Assembly (NCBI GenBank): GCA_036785325.1
Contig: JAXIVH010000019.1
Span: 2,072,125 to 2,136,124 of the forward strand
Length of the DNA: 64,000 nucleotides
Reading direction: 5' to 3'
DNA from: Urophycis tenuis
Taxonomy: Eukaryota; Chordata; Actinopteri; Gadiformes; Phycidae
Shown: piece after piece, positions 54,100 through 64,000 of the stretch
Layout of the letters: the number at the start of each line of letters is the position of its first letter
How positions within the stretch are numbered: the stretch's first letter is position 1
The notes under the pieces: model-generated
Told to the model about the DNA's origin: nothing
Database searches by the model: none
The model's input: only the letters and a program-made list of their open reading frames with translations
Position numbers and translations under genes: made by a program

Positions 54100-54218
54100 G
54101 AAGCAGTTGTGACATCCATGTGTTGGATTCTATTGATGTCCTGGACCAGAGATGGAAAGAAGCTGGCTTGGATTTCATAACTGCAAACACTCATCTTATC
54201 ACCCCCAAAAATGCTTAA
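54100..54218 (+). pseudogene. tpmt: Thiopurine S-methyltransferase-like last exon, cassette D
   Basis: 119-nt exon with acceptor TTTTTTCTCAG, reading GSSCDIHVLDSIDVLDQRWK...FITANTHLITPKNA. Open and close to C (changes at Gln-Leu to His-Val, Met to Ile, Glu to Ala). The two preceding exons are gone, so this is an exon relic. It retains the AATAAA near 54375. Confidence 0.8.
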
Positions 54219-54575
54219 AAAGCATTTAATGTTTTATTTCTTGAAATAGCAAGTTATCTCGATCTTTTATCTGCCTATATCCACGAACAATTTGGACCAA
54301 GCATTGGATGTAATTTTTCTCATGTTTAACTTTACAGGAAAGTAGTTGAATTTTGTGTGAGCTGAACTGAATAAATAATTATTGTCATAAACGCTGTTGT
54401 TATTTTATTTGTCTAAATCGGATATATTTAGTTGTGGTACAGAAATGAGATGTTTGCTCGCCATTGGCTGTTGCTAAGATACGTTGGTAAACAATCAAGT
54501 CAGGAGGAAGACATCTTGCGAAGGTCTAGTGACGGTCAGGTGTCACAACTCTGCTCTAAAACCAAACCTAGTCCG

Positions 54576-54778
54576 ATGAAACGCACCTTTGTTACACTTC
54601 AGTTGTCTTATACCGACGTGAATAGACCCTGTGTCGTGGGTGATCAAACCATTCAGGTGGAGCGGAGAAACGACACCAGGTAAGGTCGACACAGAAACAT
54701 AATTTAAGTGTTTGCTGTGTTATTTACACGCCTGTTTGTAATGTGTTCTGCTTTCTTTGCAGCGATTTAAAACGGTAA
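54576..54778 (+). CDS. Small unidentified two-exon unit, cassette D
   Basis: Same structure as 46996-47198: exon to 54679, donor CCAG/GTAAGG (a stronger donor than in C), acceptor at 54762, stop 54776-54778. The peptide matches C except Lys to Gln in GDQTIQVERRNDT. The alternative donor CAG/GTGGAG at 54655 also exists. No family recognised. Confidence 0.4.
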
Positions 54779-54957
54779 ATGAGTTGAAGGAAAGACGCAA
54801 CCCCGAAGTCGGTTTGCAGGACGTCAGCATGTCAGGGTAGCCCATCATGAGTTATTGATTACTTACCAATCATTTGTCCACAATCAAGCTATCAACACAC
54901 ACGTCCCATGGCCCGTAGAGAACGCAGGCCTGCATGTGCACATCTTTGGTCTCCCCC

Positions 54958-57910
54958 ACCAAAATCACCTTCCGGAACATCAAGAACATCAACACCCAGG
55001 CTCTCACACAATGCATCAACTCCCTCCTCCCACCAGCCCCATTTTCCTCCCCCGACGACCTGGTCACCCACTACAACTCCAACCTCAAGAACCTCCTCGA
55101 CACCTTGGCTCCATCAAAAACACGCTCCGTCTCCTTTTCACGCTCTGCCCCTTGGTTCACCCCTGCTCTCCGTTCCCTCAAAACCAAAACCTGCCAATTT
55201 GAACGCCTCTCCAGAAAAACCGGTCTCACTATTCACAAAGATCTGCTCCACAATCATCTCCTCCTCTACAAAGACGCCCTCTCCTCAGCCAAAACCGCCT
55301 ACTACACTTGACTCATAACATCTACTGCCAACCACACCAGGTCTCTGTTTTTCCTTGTCAATAAACTCACTCTCCCCCCGGACCCTCTGGCTTCCCTCCC
55401 CCTCTCTGACAACTTCTGCAACTCCCTACTGTCCTTCTTCAATATGAAAACCTCCAGGATCCACAATGAACTGTCCAACCCCTCTGCCACCAGCCCTTTA
55501 CCAGCCCTTCCTGCCCTCACCTGGTCCCACCCCCTCTCCTCTTTCACATTCCCCTCCATCACCGAAGTCGCCTCCCTTATTTCCAAATCAAAACCTTCCA
55601 CCTGCCACCTGGACCCCCTCCCCTCCCCCCTCGTCAAAGCCTGCCTCCCCTCCCTGGCTCCACTTATTACTACCATCATCCACTCCTCCCTCTCCTCTGG
55701 TATATTCCCCTCATCGTTGAAATCTGCAGCCATCTCCCCCATCCTCAGGAAACCCAGCGCTGACCCACAGGACTTCAATAACCTCCGATCCATCTCCTAT
55801 CTCCCCTTCCTGTCCAAAATCCTGGAAAAAACTGTTGCATCACAGCTCCACTCCCATCTCTCCCATAACAATCTCTTTGAAAAGTTCCAATCCGGTTTCC
55901 GTCCCCACCACAGTACTGAAACAGCCCTCATCAAAATCACAAACGACCTCCTCCTTGCTGCTGACACCGGTTCCCTCTCAATCCTCATCCTCCTGGACCT
56001 TACCGCTGCATTTGACACCATCTCCCACACCATCCTCCTGGACAGACTCACCACCATTGGCATTACTGGTACACCCCACCTCTGATTCACGTCCTACCTC
56101 TCCGCCCGGTCACAGTTCATCAAAATCAGTTCCCACAGCTCCCGTCCATCCCCTGTCACTTCTGGCATCCCCCAAGATTCTGTCCTTGGCCCCATCCTCT
56201 TCATCATCTACATCCTCCCCCTCGGTCAAATCTTCCGGAAACACAACATCCTCTTCCACTGCTACGCCGACGATACACAGCTCTACCTCTCCACCTCGCC
56301 CACCGCTCACTCACCCCCCACTTCCCTCCTCAACTGTCTGACTGATCTTACCGCATGGTTCACATCTAATCTCCTCCAACTCAACAGCAGCAAAACAGAA
56401 ATCCTCCTGGTCGGAACTAGGGATGCAAACAATTAATCGATTATCGATTAATTATCGATAAGAAATTACTCGATTAAAATAAATTACTTGCAATTAATTG
56501 CGTTTTGAACCCGTAATTCCCTGCTAGTCTGTGTGAGGGCGCGCTTGACGCTAAACGTACTTGACGCACACGCGGGAACATAAGCGAAGCGACAACAACA
56601 AACAAACGAGAAGCGGTACACTGACAGGATGAAGAGGGCAAGACGGAGTGCAGTTTGGAGTCACTTTAAGTTAATTAATGACGACAAAGACGCCAAATGC
56701 ACAATATGTGGAAGCATTTTAAGGTACAACAACTCCACAACTTCGCTGAATTACCACCTAAATATGTCACATGCAGCCATGCTACAAGCAGCGAGTGGTT
56801 CCTCTCAGCCTACAATCAATCAAGAGCTACGACAATCCAGTCCTGGTCTACTAATGTTATTGTGATATTGTCACATTTCCCAGTTTAAGGGGGATTATAA
56901 ATGCTGCTAATCGTCCACATGTGACACTGTATTTACTTTTCTGATATTGATGATTCTGATATTTTCTATTCAGAATATGTTTGATATTCTATCAAAATCT
57001 TATTCCCTGCCCTCAAGTGAGCCCAGAATAAAACTTTGATTAAGGAATATGATTTGCATTTTTTCTTTATATCATAAGGAAGATAGCATTTTATGTCATG
57101 TATACAGTAGGGAAATTCAGGTTCTCAGAAAAATTGCCGCTTATCAATTAATCGATCATCGATCGATAAGATGAAACAACTATCGATTAATGAATTACTC
57201 GATAATTTGCATCCCTAGTCGGAACCAAACACACCCTGTCCACCTCCCATAACCTCACCCTCTCCATCAACAATACCTCAATCTCCCCTTCAGCACAGGT
57301 CAAGAGTCTCCTAGACTCCACCCTCTCCCTCCAGGCCCACATCAACTACATCACCAGATCCGCCTACTTCCACCTCCGCAATATCAACCGCCTACGCCCC
57401 TCCCTCACTCCCAGTTCAGCAGCCATCCTCATTCACTCCCTGGTGACATCCCGACTGGACTACTGCAACTCCCTCTTCTCCGGTCTCCCAGTCAAAACCC
57501 TCCGTAAACTGCAACTTGTCCAGAATGCTGCAGCCCGGATCATCTCCAAAACCCCCACCTCCTGCCACATCACTCCTGTCCTCCACCGACTCCACTGGCT
57601 CCCCATCCGTCACCGCATCACCTTCAAAATACTTCTGCTCACCTTCAAAGCCCTGCACCACCTTGCCCCCCCCTACATCTCCGATCTCCTCCACATCCAT
57701 GTCCCTCCCCGCTCCCTCCGCTCCTCCTCATCACTTTCACTATCCGTTCCTGCTGCCCACCTCGCATCATTCGGTCATCTCTCCTTCAGCTGTTCAGCCC
57801 CTCGCCTCTGGAACTCCCTCCCCCCCCACATCAGGAACATCCCCACCGCCACCCAATTCAAAACTGCCATAAAGACTCACCTCTTCACCCTGGCCTACCC
57901 CCATCTTTGA
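54958..57910 (+). pseudogene. L2 ORF2 remnants, copy D
   Basis: Pieces 54934-55311, 55444-56085 (LLDLTAAFDTISH), 56086-56415 (HCYADD; PQDS) and, after the hAT element, 57230-57910 (SRLDYCNSLF to THLFTLAYPHL). Same disabling stops as copy C. Confidence 0.85.
56418..57217 (+). mobile_element. Non-autonomous hAT element with BED finger, copy D
   Basis: 800 bp, TAGGGATGCAAA ends and GTCGGAAC duplications as in A. The BED finger (CTICG ... HLNMSH) is intact in the ORF 56629-56865. Confidence 0.9.
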
Positions 57911-58097
57911 CATAACATGTTTGTTATTGTTGTTATTGTTGTTTTTATATATGTATATATTTGTAAATGTGCTATGTAAAGCGACCTTGAGGTCACGAAA
58001 GGCGCTCAACAAATAAAATGCATTATTATTATTATTATTAATATTTGACAACGTTTCAATATATGAAAACTGATCTTTGGCGTTTTTCCTCCCATAG

Positions 58098-58227
58098 ATC
58101 TCCCAACTTTGGTGGTTCGACCACCAGGGGGCGACGGGGCCCAAAGAAGAGTCAGCTGTCGGACGTGAAGCCCACCGAGCCCGGACAGAGCGGCTCGGTC
58201 ACCCTGGAGCACGTCAAAAGCAAGTAA
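58098..58227 (+). CDS. Terminal coding exon of an unidentified gene, cassette D
   Basis: Same 130-nt exon; the Cys of KKCQLSDV is Ser here. Acceptor and stop (58225-58227) kept. Confidence 0.55.
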
Positions 58228-58253
58228 CACACGACAAGTTCAACCAGGCAGAA

Positions 58254-58259
58254 TTTATT
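58254..58259 (-). promoter_or_regulatory. Poly(A) signal of RNase copy D
   Basis: AATAAA on the minus strand, same place as in A. Confidence 0.6.
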
Positions 58260-58541
58260 TCAGAACTTCATATTAGGGTATAAGGCCCAATACGTGATTC
58301 AGGGAAGACGTAGAGTTAGAACAGAGAATGCTGGTAAAAGAAAGCAGCCGGCCTGCAGGAAACAGATGTGCAGAGTGGCTTACAGGCCGGCATTAAGAGG
58401 CACAAAGCTGGTTCACCAAACTGTTCAGGCTACGAGGAAGTAAAACAATTACTAAACCATGAACATGGGACACCAAAAGGCCCTGCTGTCAAAAGGGAGT
58501 GACTGACTGCAGGGAGGCAGAAGCTGGGCTGACTCAGCCAA

Positions 58542-59039
58542 TCACGGCCTGCCAGTCAGGCAGCCCCCTGCGTTGTTGTCAGGCCTGACGTTGTTTCGGT
58601 TTCTCTCGAAGTGGACGGGCCGACACCTGTTGTCCACCTTGTCGCAGGCCAGAATCAGGTGCGTGTTCTCTCTGATGACATTGCACACTCCTCCTCTCTG
58701 GCACGCCACGGTGGTGAAGGAGAAGGGCGCGCGGCTGATGCACAGGTTTCCCCAGTAGCGCAGCCCTCCCCGGTCGCTGCACACATCCAACACCTGCTGC
58801 CGGTCGCGGTGGCGGAGGAAGGACTGCAAGGGCCGCACCAGGTTGGCAGCGTGGAGGTACTGGTTCCACTGGTTCTGGTCGAGGGTGGTGGGCGTGTCCC
58901 AGCGGACGTGCCGGTCGAGGAAGGTGTCGAAGCTGACTTTGGGCCTCCTGGTGACGCACGGCGTGCTGCTCATGGCCACGGAGTGGTGCCACAAGCAGAG
59001 ACACAGCAGGACCAGGGAGATGCAGCGCTGGGCCTCCAT
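58542..59039 (-). CDS. Secreted RNase A-superfamily protein, copy D
   Basis: 165 residues, identical to copy A except Phe to Ser at residue 8 in the signal peptide. His44, Arg69, His143 and the eight mature cysteines are the same. Unlike A, its upstream minisatellite is still adjacent, without the LINE. The start is taken at MEAQRC after the acceptor at 59051-59053; the frame is open much further upstream through the minisatellite, but that part is low-complexity intron-like sequence. With A it forms a recent pair, either true paralogues or an assembly duplicate. Confidence 0.85.
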   Translation of the reverse strand: MEAQRCISLVLLCLCLWHHSVAMSSTPCVTRRPKVSFDTFLDRHVRWDTPTTLDQNQWNQYLHAANLVRPLQSFLRHRDRQQVLDVCSDRGGLRYWGNLCISRAPFSFTTVACQRGGVCNVIRENTHLILACDKVDNRCRPVHFERNRNNVRPDNNAGGCLTGRP

Positions 59040-59164
59040 CACTCTGGTGACCTGCAAACACCCGCGGGGCCACATGGGTCTCTGACAGAGAAGGACAGCG
59101 CAGGCTGTACCCCTCTCTGTCTCTCTGTCTCTGTTTCTCTCTACATTTCTGTCCCTCACTTCGA

Positions 59165-59278
59165 CCACTACTGGTACCACCGCTGGTACCACCACTGGTA
59201 CCACCACTGGTACTACTGCTGGTACTACTACTGGTAATACTACTGGTACCATTACTGTTAATACTACTGGTACTAGTA
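59165..59278. repeat. 12-bp minisatellite, copy D (about 9 units)
   Basis: Uninterrupted form of the array that in A is split by the LINE. Confidence 0.92.
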
Positions 59279-59460
59279 CATTCAGGAAATTAATTCAATC
59301 TTTCAGCTTTGACAGTATTACAGGTTGGCTTCAAAGTAACCTGTCATTTTTCCTAAGATACTTCCTAAATTTCTCTATGCTTCTTTAGGCAAAGCTGTTC
59401 AGCTTCAGATTCTGTCAGTTTTACATTTGAGTTTTTCACCAGTGTAGTTCAATACATTTG

Positions 59461-60815
59461 TATGGAGGACTAAAATTGCCAAAATTAAATAAATAAGTAC
59501 ACCATTAAATAATTATTAAATGTTTCATTAATGAATTAAAATTGGAATTAAATAATTAAATGTGTCATTAATTAATTAAAATACCAATTAATTTTATGTA
59601 ACAAAACGAACGTATATAATCATTTCACTATTTAATTAATTTACATTTACATTTCATGATCCTGTGTTGCAGTGCTTCATGAATTGTCTAAACTGTCAAA
59701 CTCACCCATCAAAGTTGGTAGGTGGATCCTAATGCCTGATTGGTTACCCTGCGCATCAAGTCAATGCAAATCAATTCCAGATAATGGATTGACGCAGAGC
59801 TCTTTGACACTCCGAACATCGCTGCAATTTGACCAGCGGGTAACCCACTAAGAACTTGATGCTCCAGAACTGCACTCGTTATGTCAAACGCCAAACGCCC
59901 CGGTCCCTGTGTGTGTTGGGCCTGATGCTCCCTGGTACCAGAGAAGCGGTGGACTACTTCTTCTAAATTTGTAGTCACTCTATAGTAAACATCTTGGTCG
60001 GAAAGTGCGGAAATAACTCCAAGAACTTCAATACATTCCTCGAAGTGTCTATTCGTACCCTTGGTATTTTTAGTCTATCTGTGTGGCTAAGGCTAATTTT
60101 CGCGAGAACACCGGGGAATCAGAAAGGTTTTGGCTTTTACTGTCTATGGGTTGGTAATAACGGTTCTGATTAATTTTCTGATGGAAAAGTGGTCTTTTAT
60201 TTCCAGAATCTTTGTTCAGTGAACGCAAAACAGGTTTGTTAGTTAGCAGTTAAAAAAAATACGATCTCTTTGTTTACTGTTGCCAAGCAACCGAAGTTTA
60301 CAGACTGATCACTGATTACCAACTGGTCAACTCTTGCATGACATTTACTAAGACCTGATGGTGTAGTGGTTAGAGGATAGCTTTTTAATGCAAAGATTAG
60401 GGGTTCGATCCCCAGGTGTTGCAAGCATTTTTCTTTCATTTTGGACTGGATACCGGCATGAAGATCCTCCATTTTCTCTATCCAGGCCCTCTACTTCAGA
60501 CCAAAGCAATGGATCAGACTAGATTAGCGCTAGCCCCACCCACCGACTTTGATTGGCGAGTTTGACAGTTTAGACAATTCATGAAGCACTGCAACACAGG
60601 ATCATGAAATGTAAATGTAAATCATGAAATGTAAATGTAAATCAATTAAACAGCAAAATGATTATATATGTTTGTTTTTTTGATATAAAATTAAGCAGTA
60701 TTTTAATTAATTAATGACACATTTAATTATTTAATTCAAATTTTAATTAATTATTGACACATTTAAGAATTATTTAAGGGTGTATTTATTTATTTAATTT
60801 TGGCACTCCTCCATA
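59461..60815 (-). mobile_element. 1.36-kb terminal-inverted-repeat DNA element, copy D
   Basis: Same as 6743-8103, with TATGGAGGAC ends and CATTTG flanks; the right end has lost a few bases. It includes the HTH ORF at 59709-59978 (minus) and the tRNA-like segment at 60354-60424. Confidence 0.8.
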
Positions 60816-61449
60816 CATTTGAGCCTTCAGATATTTTGTGGGAATTACTTTCATTTTCATTTCCTTTTCCATTCTACATTTTCAGCAAAGCTTTGAGATT
60901 TCCTTCAGTTGTCAGCATTCACTAAACTGTCTACACAAAAGGGAATTTCATACTTTTTAACCACTTCTGCATAATTTCAGCAACGAAACCATCCAAATAT
61001 TAAAACGTTCAGCTCTTTACACAAATGATGGCAACATATTCAGCTTTTTTCTACCTTTTCTACCTTTTCTACTTTTAAAAATATAAAAAATTAAAAATAT
61101 AAAAAATATTACATTTAAAACAAAAACACTCACACTGCAACACAATGGGCAGATTCAAACCCTCTTCTGTCTACTCTAGAGTTCTGCTGCACTTTTGTTT
61201 TATTGAAACTTTAAACGGGTAACAAGCCTTTCACATTTTCTACATAGTTCTACTTTTTTGAATTCTTTTAACATTTTTTAACAATCACAGTTTAAGTTTT
61301 ATGCTACTTCCCCTCCTTTACTGAGTTTATAAGAGGTGTTTATTGCTTACCTCAGTGGGGCTCTCTGTTATCAGTTCTGCTCAACAATGACTTCACTTCA
61401 CAGGCTCAGTCTCTGTCTCTTCCCCCTCCCTCTCTGAATCACTACCTCC

Positions 61450-61454
<5 letters not shown>
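60816..61454. other. Conserved cassette spacer, cassette D
   Basis: As 8104-8741; no gene seen. Confidence 0.6.
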
Positions 61455-61484
<30 letters not shown>

Positions 61485-61498
61485 TCTCTCTCCCCCTC
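61455..61498. repeat. (CT)n microsatellite, cassette D
   Basis: About half the length of the tract in A. Confidence 0.93.
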
Positions 61499-61554
61499 TC
61501 TGGTGCTCCAGATTTATTTCATGTTGTTGTGTCGTCCTTACACTGTGATTAACA

Positions 61555-61899
61555 CAGACATGGGCAAACTACGGCCCGTGGGCCATATACGGCCCGTTAT
61601 GCTTTTTAATCCGGCCCGCTGAACTTGTCCAAATTAAAAACCTATGGATGTGTAAAAACCTCATTCATTTCCCTTTTTCACGATTTCCCCTGCAATACCA
61701 TTGTTTGCCCTATTGATAACGCACTAGTCTTTACACATTGACCTTTGTTGGAGCGTAACTTTCCCGCTGCCATTTCTGCCCTTCGGTAAAAATGAGCGGA
61801 CCAAAGAAAAGAAAAGTGGACACTGAGAATCTGTGTATCATTCGTTCTTTCCATTTTCAATTGGCAATCAAAAACCAAATAATGAAAAATTGACTGGTT
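61555..61899 (+). mobile_element. hAT (Charlie-like) element remnant, copy D
   Basis: Same as 8896-9240, with MSGPKKRKVDTEN at 61792 and an early stop. Confidence 0.6.
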
Positions 61900-62538
61900 A
61901 TTTCGTTTTTTTATTATAACACCAAAAACGACAAAATGCCTGGTTTTTCATATTTCAATTTTAGGCTCAAATCAAAAATACGAAATGGAAAAACGGGCAC
62001 CAGGACAGAATTTGATTTGAATATTTGTATTCATGTACTTACTGATGTAGTTGCGTGAATTCCGTCTAAGAAGTACCGTCTCAAATGAAGCACTCCCCTT
62101 TTGCACTTACCGGAAATGACGATACAAGCGTTCGTTCCCGTATTAGCATTCACGTATAAGCATATCAGCACAAAACGTTCACAATCGCTTATGACATCTG
62201 TCATACATCTGTCTAACAATAAAATGGTGATACATAACAAAAAATAACCACTTTTCGATTGATGTGTAACGTTATATCTTACATTTAAAAGGAGTGGTCT
62301 GGGCCAACGGTCCACAGGTGTCGTCCGCCATCTTTATCAGATTTTTTTTGAAAGTGCTGGCGTTCCCTCCCCTTCCGTTACGTAGACAAAATGGCGACCA
62401 TTGAGGGTGAAAAGTGTCCAGCGTTGTACACTCAGCTTTTTGACCGTTATGAGTGCACCATCCGGGTACTAGCAGTGTACTGCGTCTTGCCGCAATTACC
62501 AGTGTGAACGCACTATGCACTCAAAAAAGGAAGTTTAA
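61900..62538. other. Unclassified repetitive-looking DNA, copy D
   Basis: Same as 9241-9879; nothing further recognised. Confidence 0.4.
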
Positions 62539-62962
62539 GTGCAAGTACGTGGATTGAGACAGACTATGCGTCTCCCTTTGTCTTGTGCCAGAGTGTTTCG
62601 TTCATGTCGTTCACCCCAGCCTACTACCACAGTCCATGCCTTGTCCTTGTGTCTACCTGAAGTATTTGTTCCTTTTATCCAGGCGAGTGATTTTTTGTTC
62701 ATCGTTTTTCATAGACCTGAGTTCAACGTTTTGTAGTGTTCCTCCTTCGGAGTGATTTTCTGTTGGTTTGTTTTCTTTTGTTTCAGCAGTTTTGTCCCTC
62801 CCGTTTTGGAGTGGTTTTTTGGTTCTCCTATTTAGATTAAACTCCTAGTAGAATTTTCATAGCCGTTTTTGTTATCGCCTTGTCCTGGGCTCTAGAAGCC
62901 ATAATAAAGTTTCTCTGATTGTCGCCCTGCACCTGAGTCCTCCTTCTAGTCCAGGCCTGACA
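62539..62962 (+). mobile_element. Possible solo LTR or LTR fragment, copy D
   Basis: Same as 9880-10303. Confidence 0.35.
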
Positions 62963-63169
62963 GCAACGCTGTGGGGGAGCCATCCAGTGTGCCAGGACCA
63001 CTGAACCCTACCCGCTTCTCCTTCCGCCGCCCACCCAGTGCTGCTGCGGGTTCAGCTCAAACTGCAAGGCCTTCTTCAAGAGCACCCGTGGCAAAGACAT
63101 TCCAAAGGTGACCAAATACTTTAACACATAGGCACATCAGGCTAATATGAGAGTGCATCTATCTAGAAT

Positions 63170-63875
63170 GTAAGTAAGTAAGTAAGTAAGTAATTTTAAT
63201 TTATAGAGCACGTTTAAAACAGTTTACACTGACCAAAGTGCTGTACAGAGGATATGGCTAAAAATAGAAAATAAAAGCAGATCAGAACAGCAAAATATAA
63301 AAAGGCAAACACAGAGAAAGTAAGCAAGACAAATACAGAAATACACTTGACAAATAGACAGCCCTAACAAATAAATAGCAACAGTACAGAAGACACTTGT
63401 ATATGAAGAAGAGAGGAGAGAGATGGACAGCTAGGAAGCAGGGAAGGCCAAGGAGTAAAGGTGGGTCTTTAGTCTTGATTTGAAGGTGGTGATAGAGGGA
63501 GACAGTCTAACATCTGGGGGCAGACAATTCCACAGACGTGGGGCTGCTACCGCAAAAGCTCTATCACCTCATTTCTTGAGGCGGGTGCGGGCCACAGAGA
63601 GAAGACCCTTGTCGGCAGATCTAAGGGACCTGGATGCTGAGAGGGGATGGAGGAGGTCTGAAATATATGAGGGAGCCAACCCATGCAGTGCCTTAAAGAC
63701 GATCAGAAGGACTTTGAAGTGGATCCTAAAGCTAATGGGGAGCCAGTGTAAGGAGGCCAGTACAGTGTTTCTTGGTGCCAGTAAGCAACGTTGAAGCTGC
63801 ATTCTGTACCAATTGCAGACGAGAAAGTTGGGACTGGGGGAGACCAAGATAGAGGGAGTTGCAATAATCTAACCG
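63170..63875 (-). mobile_element. L2-clade LINE 3' fragment (minus), copy D
   Basis: Same as 10511-11216, with (TTAC)n tail and the LASLHWLPISFRIHFK box. Confidence 0.85.
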
Positions 63876-64000
63876 GTCCACCCCAGTGAGTCCTCTGCTT
63901 CATCTGCAACATCTACTACATTCATCCCGGTGCCTTGGTCCCCTCGCCCTCCGACTGCCAGTTCTCGCTCGACGCGTGGAGTGAACATCAGCCATCTCCG
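63876..64000 (+). mobile_element. Start of an L2-clade LINE, cut by the window end
   Basis: Matches 11217-11341, the 5' region of the split L2. It suggests that the block following A also follows D. Confidence 0.8.

Larger units (their letters stand above)
54948..58040 (+). mobile_element. L2-clade LINE, copy D
   Basis: Same insertion point, 5' truncation, stops and hAT insertion as copy C; from 55898 onwards it matches copy A almost base for base. Ends (ATT)n. One base differs near 54958, so the first reading frame shifts relative to copy C. Confidence 0.92.
55898..64000. repeat. Right copy of the large segmental duplication
   Basis: Counterpart of 1-11340 without the LINE at 3282-6450. 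It continues to the end of the window, where 63876-64000 corresponds to the start of the split L2 at 11217-11341. Confidence 0.93.

Noticed and set aside
59040..59252. N-terminal extension of RNase copy D through the minisatellite
   Set aside because: Low-complexity sequence and an acceptor site just before MEAQRC; the extension is not possible in A, where a LINE intervenes.

Overview
The window looks like a repeat-dense stretch of a ray-finned (probably teleost) fish genome. Spliced genes with vertebrate-type splice sites, L2-clade LINEs with (ATT)n, (TTAC)n or (TTGAC)n tails, tRNA-derived SINEs, many hAT elements with 8-bp target duplications, and long (CA)n/(CT)n microsatellites all point that way. 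Host coding sequence is a small fraction of the 64 kb; nearly everything else is nested transposable elements.

The organising feature is a tandem cassette of about 8-9 kb, seen four times. Read on the + strand it holds: the last exons of a thiopurine S-methyltransferase (TPMT)-like gene; a small two-exon unit I cannot identify; a 130-nt terminal exon of another unidentified gene; a convergent minus-strand RNase A-superfamily gene; a 12-bp GGTACC-type minisatellite; a conserved spacer; a (CT)n tract; and, in B, C and D-left, a (CA)n tract. Copy A (1-8.9 kb, left part outside the window), B (30.1-38.9 kb), C (45.2-53.5 kb) and D (53.6-61.5 kb) differ in insertions. B lacks the L2 LINE shared by A, C and D. 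B's TPMT last exon is split by a 1.36-kb element, and a solo LTR and a hAT element interrupt it further. C has the most complete TPMT 3' end. D keeps only the TPMT last exon. All four RNase reading frames are intact.

Between A and B (8.9-30 kb) lies a LINE graveyard: a nearly complete but mutated L2 nested in an inverted-repeat element nested in a second L2; a third L2 in opposite orientation; and two members of another LINE family that ends in a C2H2 zinc finger. Between B and C lies one more member of that family, itself broken by MITEs and a SINE. At 61.5 kb the sequence after D becomes the sequence after A again, almost identical to the end of the window. So the block A-to-C appears to be part of a higher-order duplication with a period near 53-56 kb (or an assembly duplicate).

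The most interesting points are the RNase A-like family, which keeps both catalytic histidines but has lost the catalytic lysine position and two canonical cysteines; the repeated association of the C2H2-tailed LINE family with (CA)n tracts, on both sides of two elements; and the insertion pattern, which lets the order of duplications be reconstructed.
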